A DNA stretch of 64,000 nucleotides from Acidobacteriota bacterium (GCA_026393675.1 JAPKZQ010000046.1:1-64000); one strand, 5' to 3'. Shown: positions 1 through 7,672, numbered from the stretch's first letter. The notes: generated by a model from the letters alone, not told the origin. Numbers and translations: made by a program.

Positions 1-189
1 GTGAGCCGGAAGACGCTGTCGGCAATCCTGAACGGCCGCGCGGGCATTTCCCCGGAAATGGCCATCCGTTTGTCCTTGGCCTTCAACACGACCGCCGAGA
101 GCTGGCTGAACCAGCAAGTCCAGTACGACTTGTGGCACGCCGATCGGAACCGGAAAAACTTCCACGTCCGACGACTGGTTGCCGCCTGA
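1..189 (+). CDS. higA: HigA-family antitoxin, C-terminal part (cut by window edge)
   Basis: The frame is open from the first base and ends at 187-189, so the N-terminus lies outside the window; the initial GTG is probably an internal Val. The 62 visible residues carry the second half of an HTH_3/XRE domain, including [20 protein letters not shown] (recognition helix region), then the typical HigA tail [16 protein letters not shown]. HigA pairs with a HigB RNase toxin and represses its own operon; higB would lie upstream, off the window. The gene runs opposite to the neighbouring integron cassettes and its stop is 22 bp from an attC site. Toxin-antitoxin modules are common cargo of large cassette arrays. 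The family call is firm; toxin presence is inference. Confidence 0.85.
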   Translation: MSRKTLSAILNGRAGISPEMAIRLSLAFNTTAESWLNQQVQYDLWHADRNRKNFHVRRLVAA

Positions 190-211
190 TCGTCTCGTTC
201 CCGTGTATTCC

Positions 212-284
212 GCATAACGTCCACGGCTCACCCGCGGCCGCTCACGGTTCCTCGGCGGCCGTCGGGTGCAGCCGTTGGTTGGGC
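212..284 (-). other. attC site 1
   Basis: Cores gcataac (212-218) and gttgggc (278-284) bound a 73-bp imperfect palindrome sharing the inner segments cacccgcggccgctcac and ggcggccgtcgggtgca with the other sites. It follows the stop of the GH16-like gene. On its other side lies higA in the opposite orientation. Confidence 0.8.
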
Positions 285-338
285 AGCTCCCTGATCTGGA
301 TCCGGGGTAGGTCCCAGGCTGCAGGGTGCACTGACCCG

Positions 339-1466
339 CTACTCGACAGCCATCACGGTCGCGCGCAGCTCATTGATGTGTGTCGCTTTAATCACTACGC
401 CCGCTGACAGAGTCCCGTCAGTGTAGACTGGCGGCAAAAGCCCCCGTGCCACGTAGACATCCGCCAGGGCTGTCCTGAGATCGACAATGTGCCGCGCCTG
501 GACCACTGTGCTGTTGGCGGCCGGATTTGGGTCGGCCCATAGGAAGGCGGGCAAGCCCTCCCGCGTACGCACCGCGTCGATATGGTCGCGAAGCTGCATC
601 ATGTGCGCGAGCCGGATGACTGTCGACCCCGGCGTCAACAGGCTGTCCTCGAACACCGAGAGCGTTCTGACCGTGAAACGATCGATCAGTGCTACGAAGG
701 CCTGATTCGCGCCCGCGTTGTCGACCGCCTGCAGCGACGGGTCGTACGCATCGCTCCAATCGGAGGAAGCGGGCCCCCACACAATCATGTCGGCGTGCAT
801 CGGACGTTGCGGTACGAAGGTCGTCGTCGAAAAGAGTGCGACGGCGTCGACGTAGTAAGTGAGTCGCGAGGTGCCCCACCGAATCTTCCACTCGTGATAC
901 GCCAGCGGATCGAATCCAGGCGGCAGATCTACAACCGGACCGTGGCCCGCACCGAGGGGCTCCGCGGCATACCGGTTTAACTGAACTCTCAGCGGCGACA
1001 CTCCGGCCTGCAGGTAGTTGCTGACGACCTCGATATCGACTTCGTCGTGATCGGTCGAGCAGGACGCACCGCATCCGTAGAAATACAGGCCGTACACAAG
1101 GCCACGCTGGAGACTGGTGAGGCGCATTCGAAACGCGAGAACCACGTCGGTCGTCGGGGATGGCTGAAACAACACGCGTGTCTTCGCGTGAGTGCCGTAG
1201 AGAGAGAGGCCCGTTGGGTTGAAGGTGTCGAGCGCGAGTCGGGCCGACCCATCCGCGACGACAAAGCGCCCGACACCGCCCTCGGTGACCCAATCTCTTA
1301 GTTGCGTGCGGCCGAGAAACGACCCCGCACCTATCTCCGTCGTCCAGATTGAGCGATCGAGCCGGTCAGCAGGAGCGCTGAAGTCGTCGGAGAAGGTCTG
1401 CGCCCAGCCTACCGACGGGACGATGAGCCACGCAAGGAGCAAGCATTTGACGATCATCCATGACAT
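339..1466 (-). CDS. Secreted GH16-like protein with C-terminal repeat domain
   Basis: I start at ATG 1466 (375 aa). The frame is open further upstream, but that extension only translates the preceding attC site. Residues 1-22 form a signal peptide ending VGWAQ. Residues ~25-255 are a jelly-roll with the GH16 signature DEVDIEV (E142, D144, E146), where the two Glu are the expected nucleophile and acid/base of beta-glucan or galactan hydrolases. Residues ~265-375 hold three degenerate repeats of the type IRLAHMMQLRDHIDAVR, a module I associate with C-termini of secreted acidobacterial proteins, possibly for cell-surface sorting. It is cassette cargo: attC 1 lies just after the stop and attC 2 before the start. 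No substrate can be assigned. The GH16 fold is likely; activity is unproven. Confidence 0.7.
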   Translation of the reverse strand: MSWMIVKCLLLAWLIVPSVGWAQTFSDDFSAPADRLDRSIWTTEIGAGSFLGRTQLRDWVTEGGVGRFVVADGSARLALDTFNPTGLSLYGTHAKTRVLFQPSPTTDVVLAFRMRLTSLQRGLVYGLYFYGCGASCSTDHDEVDIEVVSNYLQAGVSPLRVQLNRYAAEPLGAGHGPVVDLPPGFDPLAYHEWKIRWGTSRLTYYVDAVALFSTTTFVPQRPMHADMIVWGPASSDWSDAYDPSLQAVDNAGANQAFVALIDRFTVRTLSVFEDSLLTPGSTVIRLAHMMQLRDHIDAVRTREGLPAFLWADPNPAANSTVVQARHIVDLRTALADVYVARGLLPPVYTDGTLSAGVVIKATHINELRATVMAVE

Positions 1467-1494
1467 ATGGCACGCCTGCAGCGAATCTGAGCCT

Positions 1495-1566
1495 GCCCAA
1501 CGTTTCCGGCTCACCCGCGGCCGCTCACGATCGCGCGGCGGCCGTCGGGTGCAGCGCGTGTTAGGC
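1495..1566 (-). other. attC site 2
   Basis: Cores gcccaac (1495-1501) and gttaggc (1560-1566), 72 bp, with the same inner palindromic blocks as the other sites. It follows the stop (1624) of the exported hypothetical gene. Confidence 0.85.
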
Positions 1567-1623
1567 GGCACGCTCAAGCCTGGTAGGAGAGCCCCCGGCA
1601 CGTCGGTGCAGCCTGCGTGTGAC

Positions 1624-2349
1624 CTAGCGAAGGATAAGGATATGCGTGACGTCAAAGTTCCCCTGGTTCTTGTGCGGGATGTACGTCACTCGTATTCTCA
1701 TACCATTTTCGCAGCACGTTCCGCCTTCTACTGACGGATTCTTCCCTTGACCGGCGTTGAATTCCGTGACGAAACGATATTCCTTGCCCCCCGCTTCCAT
1801 GGTGTAACCACGCCAGTACCGTGTTCCATCAGGGCCGGTGACAACCCCTTCAAGCGTTTGCGGTTGGCGCGGGAGTACCTGCGATGCCTTGACATCGCAT
1901 TCTTCCACCCTCCAACCATTATCAGTCTGGCGGAATTGACAGGTGCCGGTGAGACGAACTGCACTTTCTTCCTCAAAGAATGTCGAGCCTGCCAGCGCTA
2001 AGTTCTCCAGCGTGCTCGGCTCGCGCGCGAGGACGGCAAAGTTACTCCAGTAGCCGACAAAAGCGTTTCCCTGCTTCCAAATGTCCTTCACGATGGACAG
2101 ATCAGCGCTCCACTCAAGAACGTACATCTTGGTGCCAGCCAACTCCTGATCGAACCCATTCGTCTTCGCGAAGCGCGCGAGGGCAATCGCGCCGCCAGAC
2201 TGACCGCTAACCTTTTGATCAAAATACTGCCGCGCCAGCGCTTCACGGTTGTCTGCGATCGAACAAGCCTGGGTCCCAATGTGTGAAAGCAGGAACAACC
2301 CAATCAACGGTAAGCGCTTGATCCATTTGGTCACACGGCCTCCCATCAA
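1624..2349 (-). CDS. Exported hypothetical protein (integron cassette)
   Basis: A 241-aa protein of unknown function. Residues ~10-29 are hydrophobic (LPLIGLFLLSHIGTQAC), a signal peptide that could end in a weak lipobox before Cys29. The rest is soluble, with six further Cys including a CC pair near the C-terminus (GGTCCENGMRIRVTY), suggesting an oxidised periplasmic or surface protein. A second ATG one codon downstream is an equally good start. It is the only gene of its cassette, with attC 2 after its stop and attC 3 before its start. I recognise no family; unknown exported proteins are typical cassette cargo. Confidence 0.65.
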   Translation of the reverse strand: MMGGRVTKWIKRLPLIGLFLLSHIGTQACSIADNREALARQYFDQKVSGQSGGAIALARFAKTNGFDQELAGTKMYVLEWSADLSIVKDIWKQGNAFVGYWSNFAVLAREPSTLENLALAGSTFFEEESAVRLTGTCQFRQTDNGWRVEECDVKASQVLPRQPQTLEGVVTGPDGTRYWRGYTMEAGGKEYRFVTEFNAGQGKNPSVEGGTCCENGMRIRVTYIPHKNQGNFDVTHILILR

Positions 2350-2376
2350 GTCCTGATCCGGTTCGTCGCCTTGTCC

Positions 2377-2451
2377 GCCGAACGATCCCGCATCACCCGC
2401 GGCCGCGGTGCGTCAGCTCCGGCGGCCGTCGGGTGCATGCGGTGGTTCGGC
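2377..2451 (-). other. attC site 3
   Basis: Cores gccgaac (2377-2383) and gttcggc (2445-2451), 75 bp. It ends 12 bp from the stop codon of the nuclease-like gene. Its R'' core differs by one base from the core at that cassette's start. Confidence 0.8.
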
Positions 2452-2463
2452 GGCGTTTAGCCG

Positions 2464-3504
2464 TCATCGTGGTTCCTCTCGCGTTCCGATCCTCTCGCGA
2501 ACGCGCCCGAGCCAGTCGTCGTCCAGTCTGAAGTTGAAGACCTTGATCTGATCGCCTGGCGCGTACACTGCCGTCAGCTCGCTCAGATACGTGGCCTTGA
2601 GATCGGCCGCAGCGCGTCGAGACAGAACGCCTTCGTCGGCATATAGAGCAAAGAGCTGCTCCGGCAGGTCGAACGTGAAGATCGGCTCCCGCTGTCCCGA
2701 TTGGTGGACGGACCAACCCTGTGCGTTGTGTTCCTCGGGCAAGTAAATCTCGACGCGTTCCAGGGCTGGGAGCCGTTCGAGGTCGAGACCCGGACGTGGC
2801 ACGAGGAACACCGGGAAAGCCTGTCCAATGGTGGCGACGAGAGCCTGGCCGATCTGCCGCGTGGACGCAGCCACAGGATCGAGCCATGGAAACCGGGCCG
2901 CTCCTCCAGGAGGGACCACATCTGGTTGGAGGCGCCGGCGCAGTTCTCTCCGGACCTCCGAGACAGTGATCTCCGCTACTTGGCCGTCAGCCCTCAGCGT
3001 CAAGCCGTCCGTGGCGGCTTCAATCGATCGCAGGATGGGCGCGAAGTTGGACGACCGTGCAAGCGGCAACAGGTAGACGTCGTGAGCGAAGGCGTAGTCC
3101 TGCGCATCCGCGGTGAAGGGGGAGGAGCTGAAGATGGCACCTTGGTAGTGGTACCGCGCCGGCGCCGGGTGTCGTGCGTCGCGAGCTACCCAGTACTCGG
3201 ATACGTCTTTGATTACGCCGACGGTTCCTCGGACGATCGGCAGCCCGATCGGACGGTCGTCGCGATAGGATTTGGTCTCGACAAGAAGGCGCTGCGGATT
3301 TGAGAACGGTTGCCCGAGTCGAAAGTCAGCGACGGCGTCAATCTGGTGCCTGGCGCCCCTGCCGGCCACCGTCAGCCCAGCGGCGACCATGCCGAGTGTC
3401 GGGTCAACTCCGGGTTCGGACACCGTCCGGTAGCCCGCGGCTCGAAGCAGCATCAGCACTGTCTCTTCCAGCAGTGCGCCGCGAACCTGGTGGATCGACG
3501 CCAC
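2464..3504 (-). CDS. Predicted PD-(D/E)xK-type nuclease (integron cassette)
   Basis: A 346-aa cytoplasmic protein. The N-terminal ~110 residues look like a restriction-endonuclease-fold domain: a helix (QVRGALLEETVLMLLRAAGY), then HQIDAVADF with Asp56, then the strand LLVETKSY with Glu76 and Lys78, and a following helix. That is the order of a D-(x19)-E-x-K active site as in Mrr-like and Holliday-junction-resolvase-like enzymes. The remaining ~230 residues are not recognised and may set specificity. No methylase gene is in the cassette, which argues against a classical type II system; a modification-dependent or stand-alone defence nuclease is possible. The fold call comes from motif reading only. 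It lies between attC 3 and attC 4. Confidence 0.6.
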   Translation of the reverse strand: MASIHQVRGALLEETVLMLLRAAGYRTVSEPGVDPTLGMVAAGLTVAGRGARHQIDAVADFRLGQPFSNPQRLLVETKSYRDDRPIGLPIVRGTVGVIKDVSEYWVARDARHPAPARYHYQGAIFSSSPFTADAQDYAFAHDVYLLPLARSSNFAPILRSIEAATDGLTLRADGQVAEITVSEVRRELRRRLQPDVVPPGGAARFPWLDPVAASTRQIGQALVATIGQAFPVFLVPRPGLDLERLPALERVEIYLPEEHNAQGWSVHQSGQREPIFTFDLPEQLFALYADEGVLSRRAAADLKATYLSELTAVYAPGDQIKVFNFRLDDDWLGRVRERIGTREEPR

Positions 3505-3543
3505 TGTCGTGCCTCCTTCGACTGGATCTCCGACTGTCCGTCC

Positions 3544-3615
3544 GCCTAACGATCGCGCTCACCCGCGGCCGCTCACCAGTCGCCGGCGGCCGTCGGGTGC
3601 AGCGCGCTGTTCGGC
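3544..3615 (-). other. attC site 4
   Basis: Cores gcctaac (3544-3550) and gttcggc (3609-3615), 72 bp. It follows the stop of the 60-aa gene at 3691, and its R'' core mirrors the core at 4035-4041 exactly. Confidence 0.85.
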
Positions 3616-3690
3616 AGTGCCTTCGCGCTCCTCGGGCGTGTCTGCCAGCCACGTGACCAGCCTGCAATGTGGCCAGGAGCTCGGCCTGCG

Positions 3691-3873
3691 TTACGGTCTG
3701 ACCTCGCGAGCAACAACAAGGTAGTACCCTATGTCGAACCCAAAGACGGTTACGGCGTCGAGCGCAACGAAGCGCCACCCGTCTTTCGCCATGTCGTTCA
3801 GGTACGTCTCGATCCTTCGGGCCTTGTTGCCGGCGGAGTAGCAGAACCAACTGCTGGCGACCCTGTATTCCAT
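3691..3873 (-). CDS. DUF4177-like small protein (integron cassette)
   Basis: A 60-aa protein, the only plausible gene in this 0.49-kb cassette. Its pattern EYRVASSW...LNDMAKDGWRFVAL...YYLVVAREV matches the small beta-alpha-beta DUF4177 family, in which a short strand is followed by an amphipathic helix, a Gly-Trp turn and two strands. The biochemical function of that family is unknown. It starts at ATG 3873 and ends before attC 4. About 160 bp upstream of the start, up to attC 5, holds no other convincing frame. The family call rests on pattern recognition. Confidence 0.6.
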   Translation of the reverse strand: MEYRVASSWFCYSAGNKARRIETYLNDMAKDGWRFVALDAVTVFGFDIGYYLVVAREVRP

Positions 3874-4034
3874 GTTGCCCCTCCAACAGAATCGAAGCGA
3901 CGCCTACCGTCGGGTGGCACCCTGCCGCCTGATTCGGGTGCGCACGATATGGTCGGACGAGCGCACTACAGGTCGGCTACTGGTTGTGCACCGCGTTCTC
4001 ACGACGTTCCGTCCCTTCCCTCACCCCGTCATCT

Positions 4035-4105
4035 GCCGAACGTTCGCAATGAGCCGCGGCGCGCACGATCGCTTGGGCGCCGCCGGCTCCATTGCGGTGT
4101 TAGAC
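4035..4105 (-). other. attC site 5
   Basis: Cores gccgaac (4035-4041) and gttagac (4099-4105), 71 bp. It follows the stop (4158) of the zinc-ribbon gene. Its R'' core GTCTAAC is the exact complement of that cassette's start core at 4744-4750. Confidence 0.85.
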
Positions 4106-4157
4106 GGCGTGTCTCACGAGGAGAACTATCTCCCCGCTGGTTCGTGGGCAACACCAG

Positions 4158-4700
4158 TCACAGAACCTTGCCGCACGCCGGGCACTTGGTCGCACCGGCG
4201 CCGACTTCGCTACCGCAGTGGTAGCAGAATGGCGCAGATTCGGTTGAGCGATCCGCCGTGGAATCCACTGCTACATCAGCGCCGTCGTCAGCGTCAGAGA
4301 CGTCGGTGCCAGAGTCAGAGGGTTCGACGAGTGAGGCCCTTCCGTTGGGACGCAGCGACATGACGGTTGCCCTGAGATCATCGGTGAGGAAGGGCGATGA
4401 ATGTACAGCCGTGTCAAGAGTCGCGCGGAGGAGCTGGCCTTGAGCCGCCACCATGACGCCAATCACGAAGAAGACCGCCCCCACCATGATCCCGATGATC
4501 AAACCACCGCCAGGCGATTTCATGGCCTCGCTGACACCGGCGAAAATGAAAACGCCGAGGATGCCACCTCCAACCTTGATTGCCTGGCCAAACCAGCTGA
4601 TTGTGTTCGCGACTCGATAGGCGTCGACGTATCGCCGTTGCGCAACCGAAGCAAACCGCGAGCGTCTACCGGGTTTTGCCGAGGTGGTGGTTGCTGGCAT
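4158..4700 (-). CDS. Two-TM protein with C-terminal zinc ribbon (integron cassette)
   Basis: A 180-aa protein. A basic N-terminus (~1-35) is followed by two membrane segments at ~41-60 (IKVGGGILGVFIFAGVSEAM) and ~66-86 (GLIIGIMVGAVFFVIGVMVA). Next come an acidic low-complexity linker (~126-152) and a C-terminal zinc ribbon with Cys159, Cys162, Cys173 and Cys176 (CYHCGSEVGAGATKCPACG). Such ribbons are common on small bacterial membrane proteins and probably bind zinc for protein contacts; no enzymatic role is visible. It starts at ATG 4700, between attC 5 and attC 6. Confidence 0.7.
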   Translation of the reverse strand: MPATTTSAKPGRRSRFASVAQRRYVDAYRVANTISWFGQAIKVGGGILGVFIFAGVSEAMKSPGGGLIIGIMVGAVFFVIGVMVAAQGQLLRATLDTAVHSSPFLTDDLRATVMSLRPNGRASLVEPSDSGTDVSDADDGADVAVDSTADRSTESAPFCYHCGSEVGAGATKCPACGKVL

Positions 4701-4743
4701 GTTCTTCCTTCAACTCCAGTCCGGTCCCGAAGCCAGTTCAGCC

Positions 4744-4817
4744 GTCTAACGATCGCGCTTCAGCCGCGGCGGTTCACGATCGCGCCAACCGCCGTCGGCT
4801 GCAAGCGCTTGTTAGCC
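4744..4817 (-). other. attC site 6
   Basis: Cores gtctaac (4744-4750) and gttagcc (4811-4817), 74 bp, the most canonical copy. It follows the stop of the cassette gene at 4865. Its R'' core mirrors the terminal core at 5486-5492 exactly. Confidence 0.88.
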
Positions 4818-4864
4818 CGTCCTCTTTGATGCTCAGCGCTCATGAGCGCCCTGGTACGTGCGAC

Positions 4865-5407
4865 TTATCGTCTTGACTCGAAGTACTTCTTCAACGCCTG
4901 TATGAGCGGAGCGATGAGTCTATTGGCCTCTTCCGTGTAGACCCCTGCCCCCCACGTTGTGTCGCCGATCTTCCATGTGTAGCGGTTCTGCCACAATGGG
5001 GACGTTACGACGATGTACTCCTTGGTTTCCGCAAACAGTGTCGGTATGTCCCAAGAGTAGATCTTCTCGGCGTCGATCGTCTTCACGATCCGTTCGCGTT
5101 CTGCAGCGGCGTGGAAGTGGAGGCGCAAGTTCGGGTGCACGACTCTGACCTGTCCTGGCATCGTCTCCTCACGAAACGTCAGATTGGCGTTGACGAAATC
5201 CAATCGGAACAACGGCTCTTCGAGACCATGAGGATGCCCCATCTTCCCCTTGTCGGAAACAAGGCTGCAGGTCCATCCGGTCGGAAGGTGCTTCTGAACA
5301 TCGGAAGCGACAGCTTCACCCGGCGACTGGTCGATTCCCCCAGCCGTTGCGCACTCAAACACAACAGCTGCGAACATGACGGCGAGAACGCTGAATGATG
5401 TCCGCAT
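4865..5407 (-). CDS. Exported hypothetical protein (first integron cassette)
   Basis: A 180-aa protein with a signal peptide at ~1-22 (MRTSFSVLAVMFAAVVFECA...). The mature part has no motif I recognise; it is mixed alpha/beta with only one Cys and ends in a charged helix (LIQALKKYFESRR). It starts at ATG 5407. It is the cassette nearest the unpaired core site at 5486-5492, the position that would be transcribed most strongly from an integron Pc promoter. Function unknown. Confidence 0.65.
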   Translation of the reverse strand: MRTSFSVLAVMFAAVVFECATAGGIDQSPGEAVASDVQKHLPTGWTCSLVSDKGKMGHPHGLEEPLFRLDFVNANLTFREETMPGQVRVVHPNLRLHFHAAAERERIVKTIDAEKIYSWDIPTLFAETKEYIVVTSPLWQNRYTWKIGDTTWGAGVYTEEANRLIAPLIQALKKYFESRR

Positions 5408-5480
5408 GTCGGACGTTCCCAGCCAGGAAACCGAGCCACTGTGTACTCAACCAGGATCGAGCCCCCGTCTTCGTTCGTCC

Positions 5481-5500
5481 TGTCGGGCTAACTTGTTATT
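5481..5500 (-). other. Unpaired recombination core site, attI-like
   Basis: On the minus strand this reads AATAACAAGTTAGCCCGACA; the core GTTAGCC occupies 5486-5492. It has no second core or attC palindrome on its outer side and marks the outer end of the first cassette. The preceding AACAA resembles the AACAAAGTTAGRC context of class 1 attI. It could equally be the remains of a truncated attC. Confidence 0.5.
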
Positions 5501-5588
5501 CGACTGCGTAGCCTCGTACGCGGAGTCCGTCAGGTATATGCCCGTCGAGGCGCACGGTGTCCCAGCCACGAAGTCTCACAATGCGCGC

Positions 5589-5597
5589 ATCTTAGCA
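5589..5597 (-). promoter_or_regulatory. Candidate cassette promoter (extended -10)
   Basis: On the minus strand the sequence TGCTAAGAT is an extended -10 element about 100 bp upstream of the attI-like core and 180 bp upstream of the first cassette gene, the place expected for a Pc promoter. A -35 box is not evident. Confidence 0.35.
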
Positions 5598-5617
5598 CCG
5601 CCCGACGCAGCCCGAAC

Positions 5618-5647
5618 GCCGATTCATACCTTGCCGATTCATACCTT
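5618..5647. repeat. 15-bp tandem direct repeat
   Basis: Two perfect head-to-tail copies of gccgattcatacctt in the gene-free stretch beside the cassette array. Confidence 0.7.
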
Positions 5648-5914
5648 GCAAACAGGCTGGCGTGGTTACCTGCGACGACCGCAGGTATGACGGCGACGAA
5701 GAACTGCCGGCTTGGTGGCAAACCTCCGTTGCCCCAGCGATTTGAGCGCACCGAGCCCCGAGAACATGGAGCCGGATACCTGCGAGAACGGCGTTGTATC
5801 CCGTCGGACATCACTGGACCTCGCGCAATGGTGCTACAGGCGGTCCGCCGGACTTCGCGACTGCCACCGGTCCAGGTGCAACGGGCAGGGTGATGTGAGA
5901 AGGCGCCCGCCGCG

Positions 5915-7540
5915 CTACTTGACGATCGGAGCAGGCGACCGGGTCGCGGCGCACGCCCGTCCGCCCGACCGTCGCGCCATCTGGGGCGCGACTGCGGACG
6001 CGGTTCGGGTGCTTTCGTTCCCGACGCGATCCACGGCGCTGACGGCCACGGCAGTGACTGGCTTGGCGCCCTTCTCGAGTGTCGCGCTGGTTCGCGCGCC
6101 TGGCACGATCTGGTGGGTCCATGCGCCGTCGCGCTGTTGGTAGACGACCCACAGGAACGCTGCTTCCTGACCGCGCGGCGTCCACGAGACGTCGAGGCCG
6201 CTCGCGCCAGCCTTCACGCGCGCCTCCGGCGAGGTGGGCGGCGTGGCGTCGAGCCACGGGCTCGCTGGAACCAGTGCCTGTTTCGCGTAGGGTCCGGTGA
6301 AGTTCTGCCCCTGGCCTTCGAGCACGCCCTTCAGCAACGCGCCGGGCAGAGCCGTGTCTGTGCCCTGCAGCGCCTTCATGCTGAAGAACACGTTGCCCGG
6401 CGCATCAGGGACCATGCCGCGCGTGATCATGATCTGGTTGACGATCTCCCGCGCGCCGTCTTTGCTTCGTCCCTGGCCGATCGTCAGGCCCGGCCACAGA
6501 TGCCGACCGCGCTTGTTCTGGTCTTTCCACCAGCCAAGCAGCACGGGGTAGCTCTGGGACACGCGGCTGATCTGCCAGTAGAGCTGCGGCGTGTAGTAGT
6601 CCACCCACCCTTCCGCGAGCCACAACCGCGCGTCGGCGTAGAGCCTGTCGAACTGGTCGTACCCCTGGATCGACGCCGGCGACCCGGGTCGCCAGATCCC
6701 GAACGGGCTGAGGCCGAACTTGCAGTGCGGCTTCGCAGCCTTGATCTCGAAGTAGAGGCGCTGGATGAAGCGGTTGACGGCCTCGCGGCGCCAGTCGTTT
6801 CGCGCGAGGGTTCCGCCTGCAGCCCGGTACGCCGCGAAGCTCGCACCGTCCGGAAAGTCCTTGCCGTCGTTGTAGTCCCAGTAGGGATAGAAGTAGTCGT
6901 CGAAGTGCACGCCGTCGATGTCGTAGCGGCGGACCACGTCCATGACGACCGCGATGGAGTGATCCTGCACGCTCTGCAGCGCGGGGTCCATCCAGTAGTA
7001 GCCTTTGTCGCCAAGCTTCACCACCATTTCGGGGTGGGCCTTGACGAGGGAGTTCGGCGCAAGACCGTCGACGCCTCCGGGATGGGACGGATGATTGGCA
7101 CGGTAGGGGTTGAACCACGTGTGGAACTCGATGCCCCGCTTGTGGGACTCGGTGACCCAGAATTCGAGCGGGTCGTAGTACGGGTCCGGCGCCTGGCCCT
7201 GCGTGCCGGTCAGGTAGGCCGACCAGGGTTCGAGATCAGACTTGTAGAGGGCATCGGCCTGCGGGCGCACCTGAAACACCACCGCGTTCATGTTGAGTTC
7301 GACCAGCCGGTCGAGGATGGCGATGGCTTCGGCCTTCTGCGCGTCGGTCGACAGCCCGGGTTTCGACGGCCAGTCGATATTGGCGACAGTGGCGACCCAG
7401 GCGGCTCGGAACTCGCGATCGGGAGAAGGAATCTCGGCCGCCACAGGTGCAGCCGCTTGCTGCGCGACCGGCAGGTCGGTGCCTGTCATCATGCCAACCG
7501 TCAATCCAGCCGCAAGCCAGCGAGGGAAGAGTCGAGTCAT
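5915..7540 (-). CDS. Secreted GHL10/DUF187 family glycoside-hydrolase-like protein
   Basis: A 541-aa protein. Residues 1-~27 form a signal peptide. Residues ~40-430 are a (beta/alpha)8 barrel of the GHL10 (YngK/DigH-like) family, recognised by FRAAWVATVANIDWPSKPG, NMNAVVFQVRPQADALY, EFHTWFNPYRAN and DIDGVHFDDYFYPY. Members such as E. coli DigH cleave denuded peptidoglycan glycans, so a role in cell-wall turnover is plausible. Residues ~440-525 form a fibronectin-III-like tail (LDVSWTP...VTAVAVSAVDRVGNES). Start ATG 7540. The upstream gap holds a palindromic repeat. The substrate is inferred from the family only. Confidence 0.8.
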   Translation of the reverse strand: MTRLFPRWLAAGLTVGMMTGTDLPVAQQAAAPVAAEIPSPDREFRAAWVATVANIDWPSKPGLSTDAQKAEAIAILDRLVELNMNAVVFQVRPQADALYKSDLEPWSAYLTGTQGQAPDPYYDPLEFWVTESHKRGIEFHTWFNPYRANHPSHPGGVDGLAPNSLVKAHPEMVVKLGDKGYYWMDPALQSVQDHSIAVVMDVVRRYDIDGVHFDDYFYPYWDYNDGKDFPDGASFAAYRAAGGTLARNDWRREAVNRFIQRLYFEIKAAKPHCKFGLSPFGIWRPGSPASIQGYDQFDRLYADARLWLAEGWVDYYTPQLYWQISRVSQSYPVLLGWWKDQNKRGRHLWPGLTIGQGRSKDGAREIVNQIMITRGMVPDAPGNVFFSMKALQGTDTALPGALLKGVLEGQGQNFTGPYAKQALVPASPWLDATPPTSPEARVKAGASGLDVSWTPRGQEAAFLWVVYQQRDGAWTHQIVPGARTSATLEKGAKPVTAVAVSAVDRVGNESTRTASAVAPQMARRSGGRACAATRSPAPIVK

Positions 7541-7570
7541 CGTCGTATTGGTCCCTTGCGGACGAAGTTA

Positions 7571-7643
7571 CTGGAGACGGTTTCAAAACCTGCATGAGTG
7601 GCCAGTTGTCCGACCACCAGAACGGGTTTCGAAACCGGTTCTC
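7571..7643. repeat. 73-bp palindromic repeat, family G, copy 1
   Basis: It has GGTTTCRAAACC-type palindromes at both ends (7579-7590 and 7625-7636) and an ACCAGAACGGG block. The reverse complement of 56966-57038 matches it at 59 of 73 positions without gaps. It lies between two minus-strand genes and may act in RNA as a hairpin. Confidence 0.75.
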
Positions 7644-7672
7644 GCGTCCAGGAACAGAAACCGTAGTAGCGA

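Larger units (their letters stand above)
212..5492 (-). mobile_element. Integron gene-cassette array without visible integrase (CALIN-like)
   Basis: Six attC-like sites, each bounded by RYYYAAC-like and GTTRRRY-like cores 71-75 bp apart, alternate with six single-gene cassettes that all read on the minus strand. Each stop codon is followed within about 45-80 bp by an attC. In a real cassette the R'' core should mirror the core at the cassette's own start. This holds exactly for four of six (starting at 1501, 4041, 4750 and 5492) and with one mismatch for the other two. The outermost core, GTTAGCC on the minus strand at 5486-5492, has no attC partner and would be attI or its remnant. No tyrosine recombinase frame exists beyond it before the next gene at 5915. 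An intI elsewhere in the genome cannot be excluded. Confidence 0.85.
5493..5914. other. Gene-free stretch next to the cassette array
   Basis: No credible gene here. It contains a minus-strand extended -10 (TGCTAAGAT, 5589-5597) pointing into the cassettes, a 15-bp direct repeat (5618-5632 and 5633-5647), a short perfect hairpin (5667-5687) and a dyad (ggatac...gtatcc near 5775-5800). An integrase gene would be expected here but no remnant is readable in any frame. Confidence 0.6.

Noticed and set aside
1467-1655. Upstream extension of the GH16-like frame
   Set aside because: It translates the attC 2 palindrome (CTRRPP-type peptide) and has no SD; the signal peptide begins at 1466.
212-4817. 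CRISPR array
   Set aside because: The repeats are 71-75 bp, about 0.5-1.3 kb apart and enclose genes; they are attC sites, not CRISPR repeats. No CRISPR was seen elsewhere.
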